Source of the DNA: Curtobacterium sp. MCLR17_007
Lineage (GTDB): Bacteria; Actinomycetota; Actinomycetes; Actinomycetales; Microbacteriaceae
Length of the DNA: 64,000 nucleotides
Direction: 5' to 3'
Assembly: GCF_003234655.2 (NCBI RefSeq)
Contig: NZ_CP126271.1
Location: 682,001 to 746,000 of the forward strand
The notes beneath the pieces were generated by a model. It made no database searches, was not told where the DNA came from, and saw only the letters and a program-made list of their open reading frames with translations. Below are positions 26,526-34,700 of this stretch, in pieces (position 1 is the stretch's first letter; the number at the start of each line of letters is the position of its first letter). Position numbers and translations under genes: made by a program.

Positions 26526-26861
26526 CCTATGTCTGGGCGCGGTGCAGTGTCACGTCGCCTGGGGACTCCGGGACTCAGCTGCCCCTGAGCCAGAAGTATC
26601 GGGGTGGGTCCCGGTCGCCATGGCGAAGTTCCCGGGCGAGGTCGGACGTCTGGTGTGGCGCGCTCGGGCGGTGGCCGGTCCTGGCCGTCGACGCCCTGGT
26701 GGTGACGCTCCGCCGCCCGCCACCCGCCGCTCTGCCATGCCCGAAGGGGGACGCATCCTCGTTCGCCGCGATGACGAATCTGGTTGCCGATCCCCGGAGA
26801 TCTGGAACCGGATCCGTCATCCGCAGATCTGAACCTCGGTCCAGCGGCGAGCTCGGCCGCG
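26526..26861. other. 336-bp intergenic region upstream of the fucosidase gene
   Basis: No coding frame here is convincing. It contains an imperfect inverted repeat at 26770-26821, with two AGATCT palindromes (26798-26803 and 26825-26830) in and next to it. The promoter of the fucosidase gene must lie in this region but I see no clear -10/-35 pair. Confidence 0.5.
26770..26821 (-). terminator. imperfect hairpin 40 bp after the MarR gene
   Basis: GATGACGAATCTGGTTGCC (26770-26788) pairs with GGAACCGGATCCGTCATC (26804-26821) with two substitutions and one bulge. It lies 40 bp past the MarR stop, so a terminator is the simplest reading. Confidence 0.45.
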
Positions 26862-27401
26862 TCAGTCGGCCGCGTCAGTCGGCCGGGTCGCCGGGCCGGG
26901 CCGGGCCGTCGGACCGGGGGTGCCGTCGACCATCGGCCCCCTCGACTCGAGGGCGCGCCGCAGCTCGGCGAAACGCGGCAGAGCGGCGGCCAACGCGGCC
27001 TGTGCGTCGGTGGACATGGCACCCATCGCAGCCATCAGGACGCGTTCAGCGGCGGCGTCGTAGACCGACAGACGTTCCCTGGCCAGCTCGGTCAGCCCAA
27101 CCTCGGTGCTCCGTCCGTCGCCCGTGGCCAGACGGCGATCGACCAGGCCGTCGCGCTGCATCGCGGCGACCAGGTTGCTGACCGTCGAACGGGCGAGGCC
27201 GAGGGCGCGACCGAGCTGCGTCGGGCTGGACCAGCCGTCCTCGTCCAGGCGGCGGAGCACCTCGATCTGGGCGTCCGGGATGTCCGGCAGCGCGCCCGTC
27301 CGTCGTGCGGTGGTCAGCAGGGCGCGGCGGAACGGTCCGATCTCTGCGCTCAGCTGCCGCGCCACGGACGCCAGGTCCGGTTCGGTTCTCGGCGTGTCCA
27401 C
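26862..27401 (-). CDS. MarR-family regulator of the phenolic-acid module
   Basis: The 179-residue protein has a winged helix ([56 protein letters not shown]) typical of MarR. GTG 27401 was chosen since TACCCT and six bases precede it, which predicts a leaderless mRNA; no better start lies nearby. It diverges from padC with 63 bp between starts. MarR-type regulators such as those controlling hydroxycinnamate genes respond to phenolic acids or their CoA esters, so it probably represses both directions until a phenolic acid is present. Confidence 0.85.
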   Translation of the reverse strand: MDTPRTEPDLASVARQLSAEIGPFRRALLTTARRTGALPDIPDAQIEVLRRLDEDGWSSPTQLGRALGLARSTVSNLVAAMQRDGLVDRRLATGDGRSTEVGLTELARERLSVYDAAAERVLMAAMGAMSTDAQAALAAALPRFAELRRALESRGPMVDGTPGPTARPGPATRPTDAAD

Positions 27402-27407
27402 TTCCTC

Positions 27408-27458
27408 AGGGTATCGCCACGAAAAGCGCTTGCAACAAACGCAGTTCGGGAGCAAACT
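27408..27458. promoter_or_regulatory. face-to-face promoters of marR and padC sharing one -35 palindrome
   Basis: The 6-bp palindrome TTGCAA (27430-27435) can act as -35 in both directions. Rightward, a 17-bp spacer leads to CAAACT (27453-27458), six bases before the padC ATG. Leftward, a 16-bp spacer leads to TACCCT (complement of 27408-27413), six bases before the GTG of marR. The palindrome AAGCGCTT (27424-27431) overlaps it and is a likely repressor site. Confidence 0.65.
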
Positions 27459-27464
27459 CGGACC

Positions 27465-27992
27465 ATGACCATCACCACGAGCGTTGCGTCCCCCGTCCCG
27501 ACCCAGGACCTCTCCGGCATCGTCGGACACCGGCTCATCTACACCTACGCCAACGGCTGGCAGTACGAGATGTACGTCAAGAACGCCACGACGATCGACT
27601 ACCGCATCCACACCGGCATGGTCGGCGGTCGCTGGGTCAAGGACCAGCAGGTCGACCTGGTCGTCCTGACCGCGGGCGTCTACAAGGTGTCGTGGAACGA
27701 GCCGACCGGCACCAGTGTCGTCGTGAACGTCGTGCCTGGCGAGCGCGTGCTGCACGGCACGATCTTCTTCCCGCACTGGGTGGAGCAGGACGGCAGCAAG
27801 ACCGTGCTGTTCCAGAACGACCACCTCGACCGCATGCGCGAGTACCGGGACCAGGGCCCGACGTACCCGATCTACGTCGTCCCGGAGTTCGCGCACATCA
27901 CACTGTTCGAGCACGTCGGCCAGGATGACGAGACCGTGATCGACACCGCGCCTGGCGACCTGCCCGCCGGGTTCGCCGACCGGAGCAACTGA
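27465..27992 (+). CDS. padC: phenolic acid decarboxylase
   Basis: The 175-residue protein matches the PAD family along its length: [53 protein letters not shown] and [10 protein letters not shown]. These cofactor-free enzymes decarboxylate p-coumarate, ferulate and caffeate to vinyl phenols. It is followed two bases later by an esterase gene. A -10-like CAAACT lies six bases before the ATG, so the transcript may be leaderless. The gene is divergent from a MarR regulator, as for other phenolic-acid responses. Confidence 0.94.
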   Translation: MTITTSVASPVPTQDLSGIVGHRLIYTYANGWQYEMYVKNATTIDYRIHTGMVGGRWVKDQQVDLVVLTAGVYKVSWNEPTGTSVVVNVVPGERVLHGTIFFPHWVEQDGSKTVLFQNDHLDRMREYRDQGPTYPIYVVPEFAHITLFEHVGQDDETVIDTAPGDLPAGFADRSN

Positions 27993-27994
27993 CC

Positions 27995-28759
27995 GTGACC
28001 GACACCTCGATGACGCCGGTCACCCTCGCCCACAGAGGACACGTCATCCGCGGCTGGGAGTACGGCCACGTCCGCCCGGGCTCGCCCGCGGTCTTGCTCG
28101 TCCACGGCTTCGGCGACTCGGACACCGGCGCGCGTCAGCTGTTCGTGCAGACCGCCCGTGCCCTGGCTGGACGCGGTGTCGGGGTCCGCACCTACTCGCG
28201 GCTCGGTCACGGCGTGAGCGACGGGGACTTCCTCGACGTCACCATCGGCGACGAGGTCGCCCAGGTCACCACGATGATCGAGCACCTCGCCGTCGACGCG
28301 GGCGGCCCGGTGCACGTCGTGGCGCACAGCCTGGGCGCGGTCGAGTCGGCGATGGCCGCGGCCGGGGTGCCGGAACTCGTCCGCTCCCTGACCCTGTGGT
28401 CGCCCGCGGGGGTGGTGGTCGACGACATCACCGTGCACGACGCGATCATGGGCCAGCCGATCGCCCCGGTCCGCGAGCGCGGCTGGTTCGACTTCGGCGG
28501 CACCGCGCTCGGGCCGGCGTTCATCGACGAGGTGCAGGCGGGGCTCGACGTGTACGGCGTCGCGGCGGGGTACCGCGGACCGGCGATGGTCGTGCACGGC
28601 ACCGACGACACGATCGTGCCGGTCGAGTACGGCCGGCGGTACGGCGAGCTCCTCGAGGGCGCGAGGTTCGTCCCGGTCGACGGTGCCGACCACGGGTGGT
28701 CGTCGGTGCCGCTGCGCCAGGACCTGCTCCGTCGACTCGTGGAGTTCACCGGGCTCTGA
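27995..28759 (+). CDS. alpha/beta hydrolase, probable hydroxycinnamoyl esterase
   Basis: The 254-residue protein has the oxyanion-loop HGFGDS (37-42), the nucleophile S112 in AHSLGAVES, an acid in HGTDDTIVP and a His in GADHGWSS. Size and pattern resemble cytoplasmic cinnamoyl/feruloyl esterases, such as those of lactobacilli. It lies two bases after padC, so it would release the hydroxycinnamic acid that PadC then decarboxylates. The specific role is inferred from context; the fold is clear. It has no signal peptide. Confidence 0.82.
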   Translation: MTDTSMTPVTLAHRGHVIRGWEYGHVRPGSPAVLLVHGFGDSDTGARQLFVQTARALAGRGVGVRTYSRLGHGVSDGDFLDVTIGDEVAQVTTMIEHLAVDAGGPVHVVAHSLGAVESAMAAAGVPELVRSLTLWSPAGVVVDDITVHDAIMGQPIAPVRERGWFDFGGTALGPAFIDEVQAGLDVYGVAAGYRGPAMVVHGTDDTIVPVEYGRRYGELLEGARFVPVDGADHGWSSVPLRQDLLRRLVEFTGL

Positions 28760-28810
28760 ACTCGACCGTCCAGTTCTGAACCATCTGCCGCGCTGTCCCG
28801 TTGTCCGGGT

Positions 28811-29500
28811 ATGGCACTCACCAAGCGCACCAAGATCCTCATCGGCATCGCCTCGGGCGTCGTCGTCATCGGGGCGGCGGCGGCCGTTGCCGGTCCGGCC
28901 ATCTACGCGAACACCGTCAACGCACAGGCCGAAGCGGCCCCGTCGCTCCGTGCGAGCTCGTCCGCCAAGCTCGACGCGTCGGACGCGGACGGCACCTGGA
29001 CCAGCCAGAGCGGTTCGTTCGCCGGGTACCGGGTGCACGAGGTCCTGCAGGGGAATGATGTGAACGTGGTCGGTCGCACGAAGGACGTCGAGGGGAAGGC
29101 AACCGTCGCCAGCGGGAAGCTGACGACGGCGACCGTGACCGTGCAGGTCGGCAAGATCAGCACGCCGGAGGCCGCCCGCGACGAGTACTTCCGCACCAAG
29201 GCGCTCCAGACCGACCAGTTCCCGACGGCGACCTTCACCCTGACGAAGCCGGTCGACGTGTCCGAGGCGCTCGACGGCACGAAGCAGGACGTCACCCTGA
29301 CCGGCACGATGGACCTGCACGGCGTCGAGAAGCCCGTCACCGCGGACGCCCAGGTCGCGGTCGGCGACGGCGGCACCGTGCAGGTCGTCGGCTCGGTGCC
29401 GGTGACCTTCCAGGACTACGGCGTGACCGCACCGTCCCTCGGGTTCGTGACCGTGGACGGGAAGGGCTCCGTGGAGTTCTCCCTCGACCTCGGGAAGTGA
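28811..29500 (+). CDS. YceI-family protein, membrane-anchored or secreted
   Basis: The 229-residue protein has an N-terminal hydrophobic segment (ILIGIASGVVVIGAAAAVAG) and a YceI beta-barrel domain (WTSQSGSFAGYRVHE, YFRTKALQTDQFPTATF, LTGTMDLHGVEKPVT). YceI lipocalin-like barrels bind isoprenoid-type lipids. The stop overlaps the sigma-factor start, so the gene is cotranscribed with, and perhaps controlled by, the sigma/anti-sigma pair. Confidence 0.88.
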   Translation: MALTKRTKILIGIASGVVVIGAAAAVAGPAIYANTVNAQAEAAPSLRASSSAKLDASDADGTWTSQSGSFAGYRVHEVLQGNDVNVVGRTKDVEGKATVASGKLTTATVTVQVGKISTPEAARDEYFRTKALQTDQFPTATFTLTKPVDVSEALDGTKQDVTLTGTMDLHGVEKPVTADAQVAVGDGGTVQVVGSVPVTFQDYGVTAPSLGFVTVDGKGSVEFSLDLGK

Positions 29501-30021
29501 CCGTGACGAGCCGTTCCGCTGACGAGCTGCTGCAGGCGCTCTACCGAGAGCACGGCGACGCGCTCACCCGGTACGTGCGGCACCTCACGCGGGGCGGCTC
29601 GGGGGTCGAGGCGGTCGAGGACGTCGTCCAGGAGACGATGGTCCGCGCCTGGCAGCGGCCGAACGTGCTCGAGCGGACCCCGGACAGCGCCCGCGCGTGG
29701 CTGTTCACCGTGGCGCGGAACCTGGTCGTCGACGAGGCCCGTTCGGCACGGAACCGCCGCGAGACCGGTTCGGAGTGGACGGTCGACCGAGCCGAGTCCG
29801 ACCGCACCGACGCCGTGCTCGACCGGATCGTGGTGGCGGACGCACTGGCGTCCCTGACCCCGGACCACCGCCGCGTCGTCGTCGACGCCTACTGGCTCGG
29901 GCACACCGTGCCGGAGATCGCCCGGCGTCACGACATCCCCGAGGGCACCGTCAAGTCGCGGTTGCACTACGGGCTGCGTGCCGTCCGACTCGCACTGCAG
30001 GAACGAGGAGTGACCCGATGA
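29497..30021 (+). CDS. ECF-type RNA polymerase sigma factor
   Basis: The 174-residue protein shows sigma region 2 (ALTRYVRHLTR, EDVVQETMVRAWQRP, ARAWLFTVARNLVVDEARS) and region 4 (LTPDHRRVVVDAYWLGHTV, IARRHDIPEGTVKSRLHYGL). GTG 29497 overlaps the YceI stop; a second GTG at 29503 is also possible. The stop overlaps the anti-sigma start (ATGA). It probably drives its own operon and a small regulon in response to an envelope or redox signal. Confidence 0.92.
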   Translation: MTVTSRSADELLQALYREHGDALTRYVRHLTRGGSGVEAVEDVVQETMVRAWQRPNVLERTPDSARAWLFTVARNLVVDEARSARNRRETGSEWTVDRAESDRTDAVLDRIVVADALASLTPDHRRVVVDAYWLGHTVPEIARRHDIPEGTVKSRLHYGLRAVRLALQERGVTR

Positions 30022-30743
30022 CCGGCGACCCGACGCCCGACGACCCGTACGTGGAGTGGGACGCGGCCTACGTGCTCGGCTCGCTCCCGCCGCACGAGCG
30101 GCTGGAGTACGAGCTACACCTCGAGACGTGCGACCGCTGCGCGTCCGCCGTCGCCGAGCTCGTCGGCCTGCCCGGTCTGCTCGGCAAGCTGCCGGCCGAC
30201 CAGGCGGTCGAGATCGCGGAACCGGACGGGAGGGCCGACACGCGGTCCGAGAGCACCCTCGCCGCCGTCGCGCACCGCGTCCGACACCGTCGTCGCCGCC
30301 GTCGCGTCTGGGTCGCCGCCACCGCGGGTCTCGCGGTGGTGGTCGCCGTGCTCGGCGGGCTCGCCGTCGGCACCGCCGGCGAGCGCGGCGCCTCGGTCCA
30401 GGCGGGACGGACCGCCACCGCGGCCGCGGCAGCGGACCGCTACGACATGGTCGGCGAACGCGGTCTCGACGTCGACCTCGCCGTCAGCGGCGAGCAATGG
30501 GGCACCCGCTTCGACTGGGGATGCTCGTACGGCGGCACGACGTGGGCCTCGGACGGGTCGGTCATGTACGACCTGGTCGTCGTCCGCACCGACGGCAGCA
30601 CCTCGACCGTGGCGTCGTGGACGGCTGCCGGCGCCGATGCTCGCGGGCTGTCGGCGTCGACCGACATCGCCCGAGCCGACATCGCGAGCGTGCAGGTACG
30701 GCTGCGCGGCGACCGGGCCGTGCTCGCGGGCGTCGACCTGTAG
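30018..30743 (+). CDS. zinc-finger type transmembrane anti-sigma factor
   Basis: The 241-residue protein has a ZAS-like motif with H34, C38 and C41 in YELHLETCDRCASAV, a very basic juxtamembrane stretch (HRRRRRRVW) and one transmembrane helix near residues 96-118 (WVAATAGLAVVVAVLGGLAV). The extracytoplasmic C-terminal domain (about 115 residues) resembles the RskA-type anti-sigma domain. It holds the sigma factor at the membrane. The start at 30018 follows CGAGGAG. Confidence 0.9.
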   Translation: MTGDPTPDDPYVEWDAAYVLGSLPPHERLEYELHLETCDRCASAVAELVGLPGLLGKLPADQAVEIAEPDGRADTRSESTLAAVAHRVRHRRRRRRVWVAATAGLAVVVAVLGGLAVGTAGERGASVQAGRTATAAAAADRYDMVGERGLDVDLAVSGEQWGTRFDWGCSYGGTTWASDGSVMYDLVVVRTDGSTSTVASWTAAGADARGLSASTDIARADIASVQVRLRGDRAVLAGVDL

Positions 30744-30772
30744 CGGATCCGGGCAGCGTGTCGGCGCCCGGG

Positions 30773-31783
30773 TCAGCCGATCCGGTGCAGGTGCGCGACG
30801 ATCGCGCGGTGGTCGCTGCGGCCCACGTCCCGGACCTCGGTCCGCACGGCGCGCCACTGGTCGGTCGCCAGGACGTGGTCGATCGCGCCGCCGAGCCATG
30901 GCGGCGCGGTGGTCGGCCACGTCGCCGTGCTCGTCGTGCTGGCAGCGACGTCGCGGCACCCGTCGGGCACGTCGAACACGGCATGGTCGACCGTCGCGTT
31001 GAAGTCGCCGGCCACCACGGCGTTCCCCCGGCACCCGGACAGGCCCGCGGGGACGTCGTGCCGCCACCGCCGCATGTCGGCAGACGTCGGAACGGGCGGG
31101 TTCGTGTGCACCGCGACGAACCGCGGCCCGTCGCCGTCCACGGGGACCGCGGCGACCGAGCCGAGGGTGGTGGCCGCCGCCTGCGCCTGGCGGTACGCGC
31201 CCAGGCGTCGGTCGACCAGCAGGCTCGTCGCCGTGCTCGCACTGTCGCCGACCTGCACCCCGAACCGCTGGAAGTCGAGCCCCGCGCGAGCGAGTGCCCG
31301 CTGCAGCGCTGCGGCCCGGGAAGCATCGGTCTCCGGCATCGCCACGACCTGGATGCCCTCGGTGCGGACGAACGACACGAACTCGGCGTCGCCGACCTGA
31401 CCGTGCTCGGTGTTGAAGCCGGCCATCACCAGGTCGGTGCGGGCGTCGACGGGTCCGGGCGCGATCGCCCGGACGGCACCGACGCCGACCTGGGCGACGC
31501 TGCTGGCGACGAGCACCAGCGCCGCGACCACCAGCCATGCGATCCGGAGCCGGAACAGCCGCAGCACCACGGCGAGGAGCAGCACGAACCCGGCTCCGAC
31601 GAGCAGGCCGATCGCCGTGACGCCGCGCAGGGCCACGAGCTGCGCCGGCCCGAGCAGCGTCGACACACCGAAGGCGGCGGGCACGAGCAGCACGACGCAC
31701 ACCGCGAGGACCAGGCCCGCGAGCGACCACCGGACGACCGCCCCGGCCCGCACGCGCTCAGCCAAGGGACGCTGCCGCGGCAC
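30773..31783 (-). CDS. membrane-anchored endonuclease/exonuclease/phosphatase-family protein (VanJ-like)
   Basis: Three to four N-terminal helices (VVRWSLAGLVLAVCVVLLV and following) are joined to an EEP domain with GFNTEHG, VVAMPETD, AVHTNPP, VVAGDFNAT and RDVGRSDHRAIV, so the metal-dependent catalytic domain should face outside. This layout is seen in VanJ-type proteins of actinomycetes, which affect lipid-linked or glycopeptide-related targets; the substrate is unknown here. Start choice is uncertain: GTG 31783, TTG 31765 or GTG 31753; none has a clear ribosome site. The 5' end overlaps the TetR gene. Confidence 0.8.
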   Translation of the reverse strand: MPRQRPLAERVRAGAVVRWSLAGLVLAVCVVLLVPAAFGVSTLLGPAQLVALRGVTAIGLLVGAGFVLLLAVVLRLFRLRIAWLVVAALVLVASSVAQVGVGAVRAIAPGPVDARTDLVMAGFNTEHGQVGDAEFVSFVRTEGIQVVAMPETDASRAAALQRALARAGLDFQRFGVQVGDSASTATSLLVDRRLGAYRQAQAAATTLGSVAAVPVDGDGPRFVAVHTNPPVPTSADMRRWRHDVPAGLSGCRGNAVVAGDFNATVDHAVFDVPDGCRDVAASTTSTATWPTTAPPWLGGAIDHVLATDQWRAVRTEVRDVGRSDHRAIVAHLHRIG

Positions 31784-32336
31784 GGAGTTCGGCCAGCGCT
31801 GCCAAGGCGTGCTCGGCCAGCCCGTCGTCCTCGGCCGTCTGCCCGCCGGACCACCGCTCGAAGCCCCGCTTGAACGCGAGCACACCCATCTCGCTCGCCA
31901 GCCGTGCCGGGGCATCGGCGACACCGCGGGCGACGAGCGCATCGGTCATCGCCGCCGCCATCCCGACGGACTTCAGGGCGTCGCGCTCCTGTAGCTCGGC
32001 GCTCGCGGCGACGGCGACCCGCAGCCGTGGACCGAGTTCCCGGTTCACGGGACCCATCTCAGCCGAGGCCCGCTCGAGCCCGGCCGCGACGGCAGCCAGG
32101 GGCGTGCTGTCCGCGGGGGCCTCGGTGATCCCGTCGGCGAGCAGGCGGCTCAGCGTCTCCTGCCCGGCGACGAGCAGCTCACGCTTGTCGGGGAAGTGCC
32201 GGAAGAACGTGCTCTTGGTCACGCCGGCGCGTTCGGCGATCTGCGTCACGGTCGTCTCGTCGTAGCCCTGGTCCGAGAACAGGTCGACGGCGGCCAGGAC
32301 GAGTCGTTCTCGTGCTCCGGGTTCCCAGCGTGCCAT
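31758..32336 (-). CDS. TetR-family repressor, divergent from an epimerase gene
   Basis: The 192-residue protein has the TetR helix-turn-helix ERLVLAAVDLFSDQGYDETT, VTQIAERAGVTKSTFFRHF. The ATG at 32336 follows TATGCT and six bases, predicting a leaderless mRNA; an upstream in-frame ATG would put the operator inside the gene. It shares an 83-bp intergenic region, with two clear operators, with the NAD(P)-binding protein at 32420. Confidence 0.9.
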   Translation of the reverse strand: MARWEPGARERLVLAAVDLFSDQGYDETTVTQIAERAGVTKSTFFRHFPDKRELLVAGQETLSRLLADGITEAPADSTPLAAVAAGLERASAEMGPVNRELGPRLRVAVAASAELQERDALKSVGMAAAMTDALVARGVADAPARLASEMGVLAFKRGFERWSGGQTAEDDGLAEHALAALAELRAAAASLG

Positions 32337-32353
32337 GGGTCGAGCATATCGAC

Positions 32354-32400
32354 GGGACTGTTGTCCCATCACGGGTGTACCGTGACGGGACAACAGTCGC
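32354..32400. promoter_or_regulatory. two TetR operators (GGGACnnnnGTCCC)
   Basis: GGGACTGTTGTCCC (32354-32367) and GGGACAACAGTCGC (32387-32400) lie in inverted orientation, so GACTGTTGTCCC and GGGACAACAGTC form a perfect 12-bp inverted pair. They fill the divergent region and would control both the TetR gene and the epimerase gene. Confidence 0.8.
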
Positions 32401-32419
32401 ATCACTTGGAGGAGCCCCC

Positions 32420-33301
32420 ATGCACGTCTTCATCACCGGCGGGACCGGCACCATCGGCACGGCCGTCGTCGCCGAGTTCATCGCCGCCGGGCACACCGTC
32501 TCGGCACTGGCCCGGTCCGACGCCTCGGCGGCCGCGCTCACCGCTGCCGGAGCCACGTCCGTCCGCGGCTCGATCGCCGACGTCGACCTGCTGCACGCCC
32601 AGGCGGCCGCGGCCGAGGGCGTCGTCAGCCTCGCCTTCCCGAACGAGTACGACACCGCCGACGGGCTCGCCGCGGCCATCGCGCAGGAGTCCGCGGCGAT
32701 GACGGCGCTCGGGTCCGCACTCGTCGACTCCGACCGCCCGTTCGTCGTCGTGTCGGGGACGCCGTGGGTCGCCGGACGGGCCGCGGTCGAGACCGATCCG
32801 CTGCCACTCGAGGGGCCGGTCGCCGGGCGTGCGCGATCGGTCAACGCCGCCCTGGCCCTGGCTGACCGTGGCGTGCGGGTCTCGGCCGTCCGCCTGCCGC
32901 GCACCGTGCACGCGGACGGCGCCGGCGGGTTCGCCGGACTCCTGACCCAGGCGGCCCGGCGCACCGGTGTGGCGGGGTACCCGGGGGACGGGCAGCAGCG
33001 TTGGCCCGCCGTGCACGCGCGCGACGTGGCCGTGCTGTTCCGGCTCGCGCTCGAGTCCGCCCCCGCGGGGAGCGTCTGGCACGCCGTCGCCGACGAGGGC
33101 GACCGGGTGCTCGACCTGGTCGAGGTCATCGGCCGACGGCTCGGCCTGCCGGTGGAGCGGGTCGCGGACGAGACCTTCGGCCCGTTCGGACCCATCTTCG
33201 CGATGGACCAGCCGGCGTCGAGCGAGCACACCCGCCGGGCACTTGGGTGGGAGCCCACCCACGCGAGCCTGCTGGCGGACCTGGAGACGATCGCGCCCTG
33301 A
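32420..33301 (+). CDS. NAD(P)-dependent epimerase/reductase (extended SDR)
   Basis: The 293-residue protein starts MHVFITGGTGTIGTAVVAEF, the GxxGxxG Rossmann loop of extended or atypical short-chain dehydrogenases, and ends with a substrate domain (AVHARDVAVLFRLALE, RALGWEPTHASLLADL). No canonical YxxxK is obvious, as in the atypical NAD(P)-binding group. TTGGAGGAG lies six bases before the ATG. Regulated by the divergent TetR; substrate unknown, perhaps an electrophile or xenobiotic. Confidence 0.85.
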   Translation: MHVFITGGTGTIGTAVVAEFIAAGHTVSALARSDASAAALTAAGATSVRGSIADVDLLHAQAAAAEGVVSLAFPNEYDTADGLAAAIAQESAAMTALGSALVDSDRPFVVVSGTPWVAGRAAVETDPLPLEGPVAGRARSVNAALALADRGVRVSAVRLPRTVHADGAGGFAGLLTQAARRTGVAGYPGDGQQRWPAVHARDVAVLFRLALESAPAGSVWHAVADEGDRVLDLVEVIGRRLGLPVERVADETFGPFGPIFAMDQPASSEHTRRALGWEPTHASLLADLETIAP

Positions 33302-33308
33302 CGGGCAC

Positions 33309-33352
33309 CGGACTGGAGGCTCGTGGCGGCCCCGCCACGAGCCTCCAGTCCG
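33309..33352. repeat. long palindrome, copy 3
   Basis: A 44-bp inverted repeat, CGGACTGGAGGCTCGTGGC and its complement, with one mismatch at the centre. It lies between the convergent epimerase and DUF427 genes. Confidence 0.85.
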
Positions 33353-33359
33353 ACCCGGA

Positions 33360-33872
33360 TCACCAGCCGAGCGTGCCCGGCTCGCCCTTGAACGGCCCGA
33401 CCACCTTCGAGGTGATCCACCCGCCGTAGAAGTCGCCCGCCTGCGACTGCACCCGTTCGCCGGCGACCTCGCAGGAGTCCATCCGGCTCGGGTAGACCGC
33501 CACCCGGCCGACGAGCTCGGCGTACCCGGGCTCGGGCGTCGGGTAGTACCAGGCGGCACCCGGCACCGTGACGTCGCCGCCGCGGACGTCGTCGTACTTC
33601 GCCCGGCCCTTGAACTCGCACATGCTCGTGCCGCTCGTCGGGATCAGGGCGCCGTCGACGAAGTCCTCGACGGGCAGGTAGTAGACGGGCGGGTGGCTCG
33701 TCTCGAGCACGCGGACCGCGTTCGTCGTGTCGGCGATGACCACGCCGCCCAGGCGCACGACGATCCGCTCGTCGGTCGGTTCCAGACGGGGCGGGCGCGG
33801 GTAGTCCCACACCGACTCCTGCCCGGGGCCGGGGGTGATCGGGGCGGGGTGTCCGGGCCAGCGAGGTGTCAT
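33360..33872 (-). CDS. DUF427 protein
   Basis: The 170-residue protein matches DUF427: VVRLGGVVIADTTNAVRVLET, PPVYYLPVEDF, CEFKGRAKYDDV, AAWYYPTPEPGYAEL and VAVYPSRMDSCEVAGERV. These small beta-tent proteins have no settled function. The ATG has TAGACC six bases upstream and no ribosome site, so it may have its own leaderless transcript starting inside the 3' end of the neighbouring hydrolase gene, nine bases away. Confidence 0.88.
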   Translation of the reverse strand: MTPRWPGHPAPITPGPGQESVWDYPRPPRLEPTDERIVVRLGGVVIADTTNAVRVLETSHPPVYYLPVEDFVDGALIPTSGTSMCEFKGRAKYDDVRGGDVTVPGAAWYYPTPEPGYAELVGRVAVYPSRMDSCEVAGERVQSQAGDFYGGWITSKVVGPFKGEPGTLGW

Positions 33873-33881
33873 GCGACCGGT

Positions 33882-34700
33882 CTACGCGGCGAAGCCGAGC
33901 AGCACCTCGTTGAACGCGTCCGGCTGGTCCAGGTTCGTCGCGTGCCCGGCGTCCTCGATCACCACGGCCCGGCCGTTCGGGTTCGTGCCGACGGCTGCCT
34001 GTGCGTGCGAGCATGGCCAGAGCTGGCTGTCGCGCCCGGCGACCATCGTGAACGGGACGTCGAGGCGGGCCACGACGTCCCGCCAGTCCTGCAGGCCGTG
34101 GTCGCGGAGCAGACGGACGGTCTCGGGCGCGTTCGGCGTGCGCACCGCCGGGAAGCCCCCGATCCGCTCGACCAGCCGCCGCACGCCGGGGTTCTCCGGG
34201 TCCACGCGCTTGCCACGGCCGGTGTCCGGGATGCCGTCGTCGAAGAACGTGCCGCTGTTCTGCGGGGTCATGTCGTAGAAACCGTGCTGCCAGGAGTCGT
34301 CGTTGACGAGCCTGGGTGTCTGGTCGATCGTCAGCACCTTGTCCACGCGGTCGGTGCCGAACAGGTCGACCATCGCCCAGATCGTCGAGGCGCCCATCGA
34401 CTGCCCGACCAGCAGCACGTCGCGCAGGTCGAGGTGGAGGAGCAGCTCGTGCAGGTCGGCCCCGTGCCGGGCGACGCGCTGCCCCCAGAGCACGTCGTCG
34501 CTGTCGCCGTGGCTGCGGCGGTCGAACGCGACCACGCGGTGTCCGGCGGCGAGCAGGGCGTCCTGCTGCAGCGCCCAGCCGGTTGCGGGCATCGCGTAGC
34601 CGGCGACCAGGACGACGGTGCGGCGCGCAGCGCTGCTCGTCTCCGGCGTGGTGTCCGTGAACGCCAGGCGCGCGCCGTCCGTCGACGTGAACGACGGCAT
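33882..34700 (-). CDS. alpha/beta hydrolase
   Basis: The 272-residue protein has VVLVAGYAMPATGW (oxyanion region), RRSHGDSD, the nucleophile S101 in VGQSMGAS and a C-terminal His in EDAGHATNLD. This pattern fits the haloperoxidase/esterase-like branch. No signal peptide. The ATG overlaps the stop of the GlcD-type oxidase gene by one base (TGATG), so the two may act on the same hydroxy-acid ester or lactone; that link is inference. Confidence 0.82.
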   Translation of the reverse strand: MPSFTSTDGARLAFTDTTPETSSAARRTVVLVAGYAMPATGWALQQDALLAAGHRVVAFDRRSHGDSDDVLWGQRVARHGADLHELLLHLDLRDVLLVGQSMGASTIWAMVDLFGTDRVDKVLTIDQTPRLVNDDSWQHGFYDMTPQNSGTFFDDGIPDTGRGKRVDPENPGVRRLVERIGGFPAVRTPNAPETVRLLRDHGLQDWRDVVARLDVPFTMVAGRDSQLWPCSHAQAAVGTNPNGRAVVIEDAGHATNLDQPDAFNEVLLGFAA

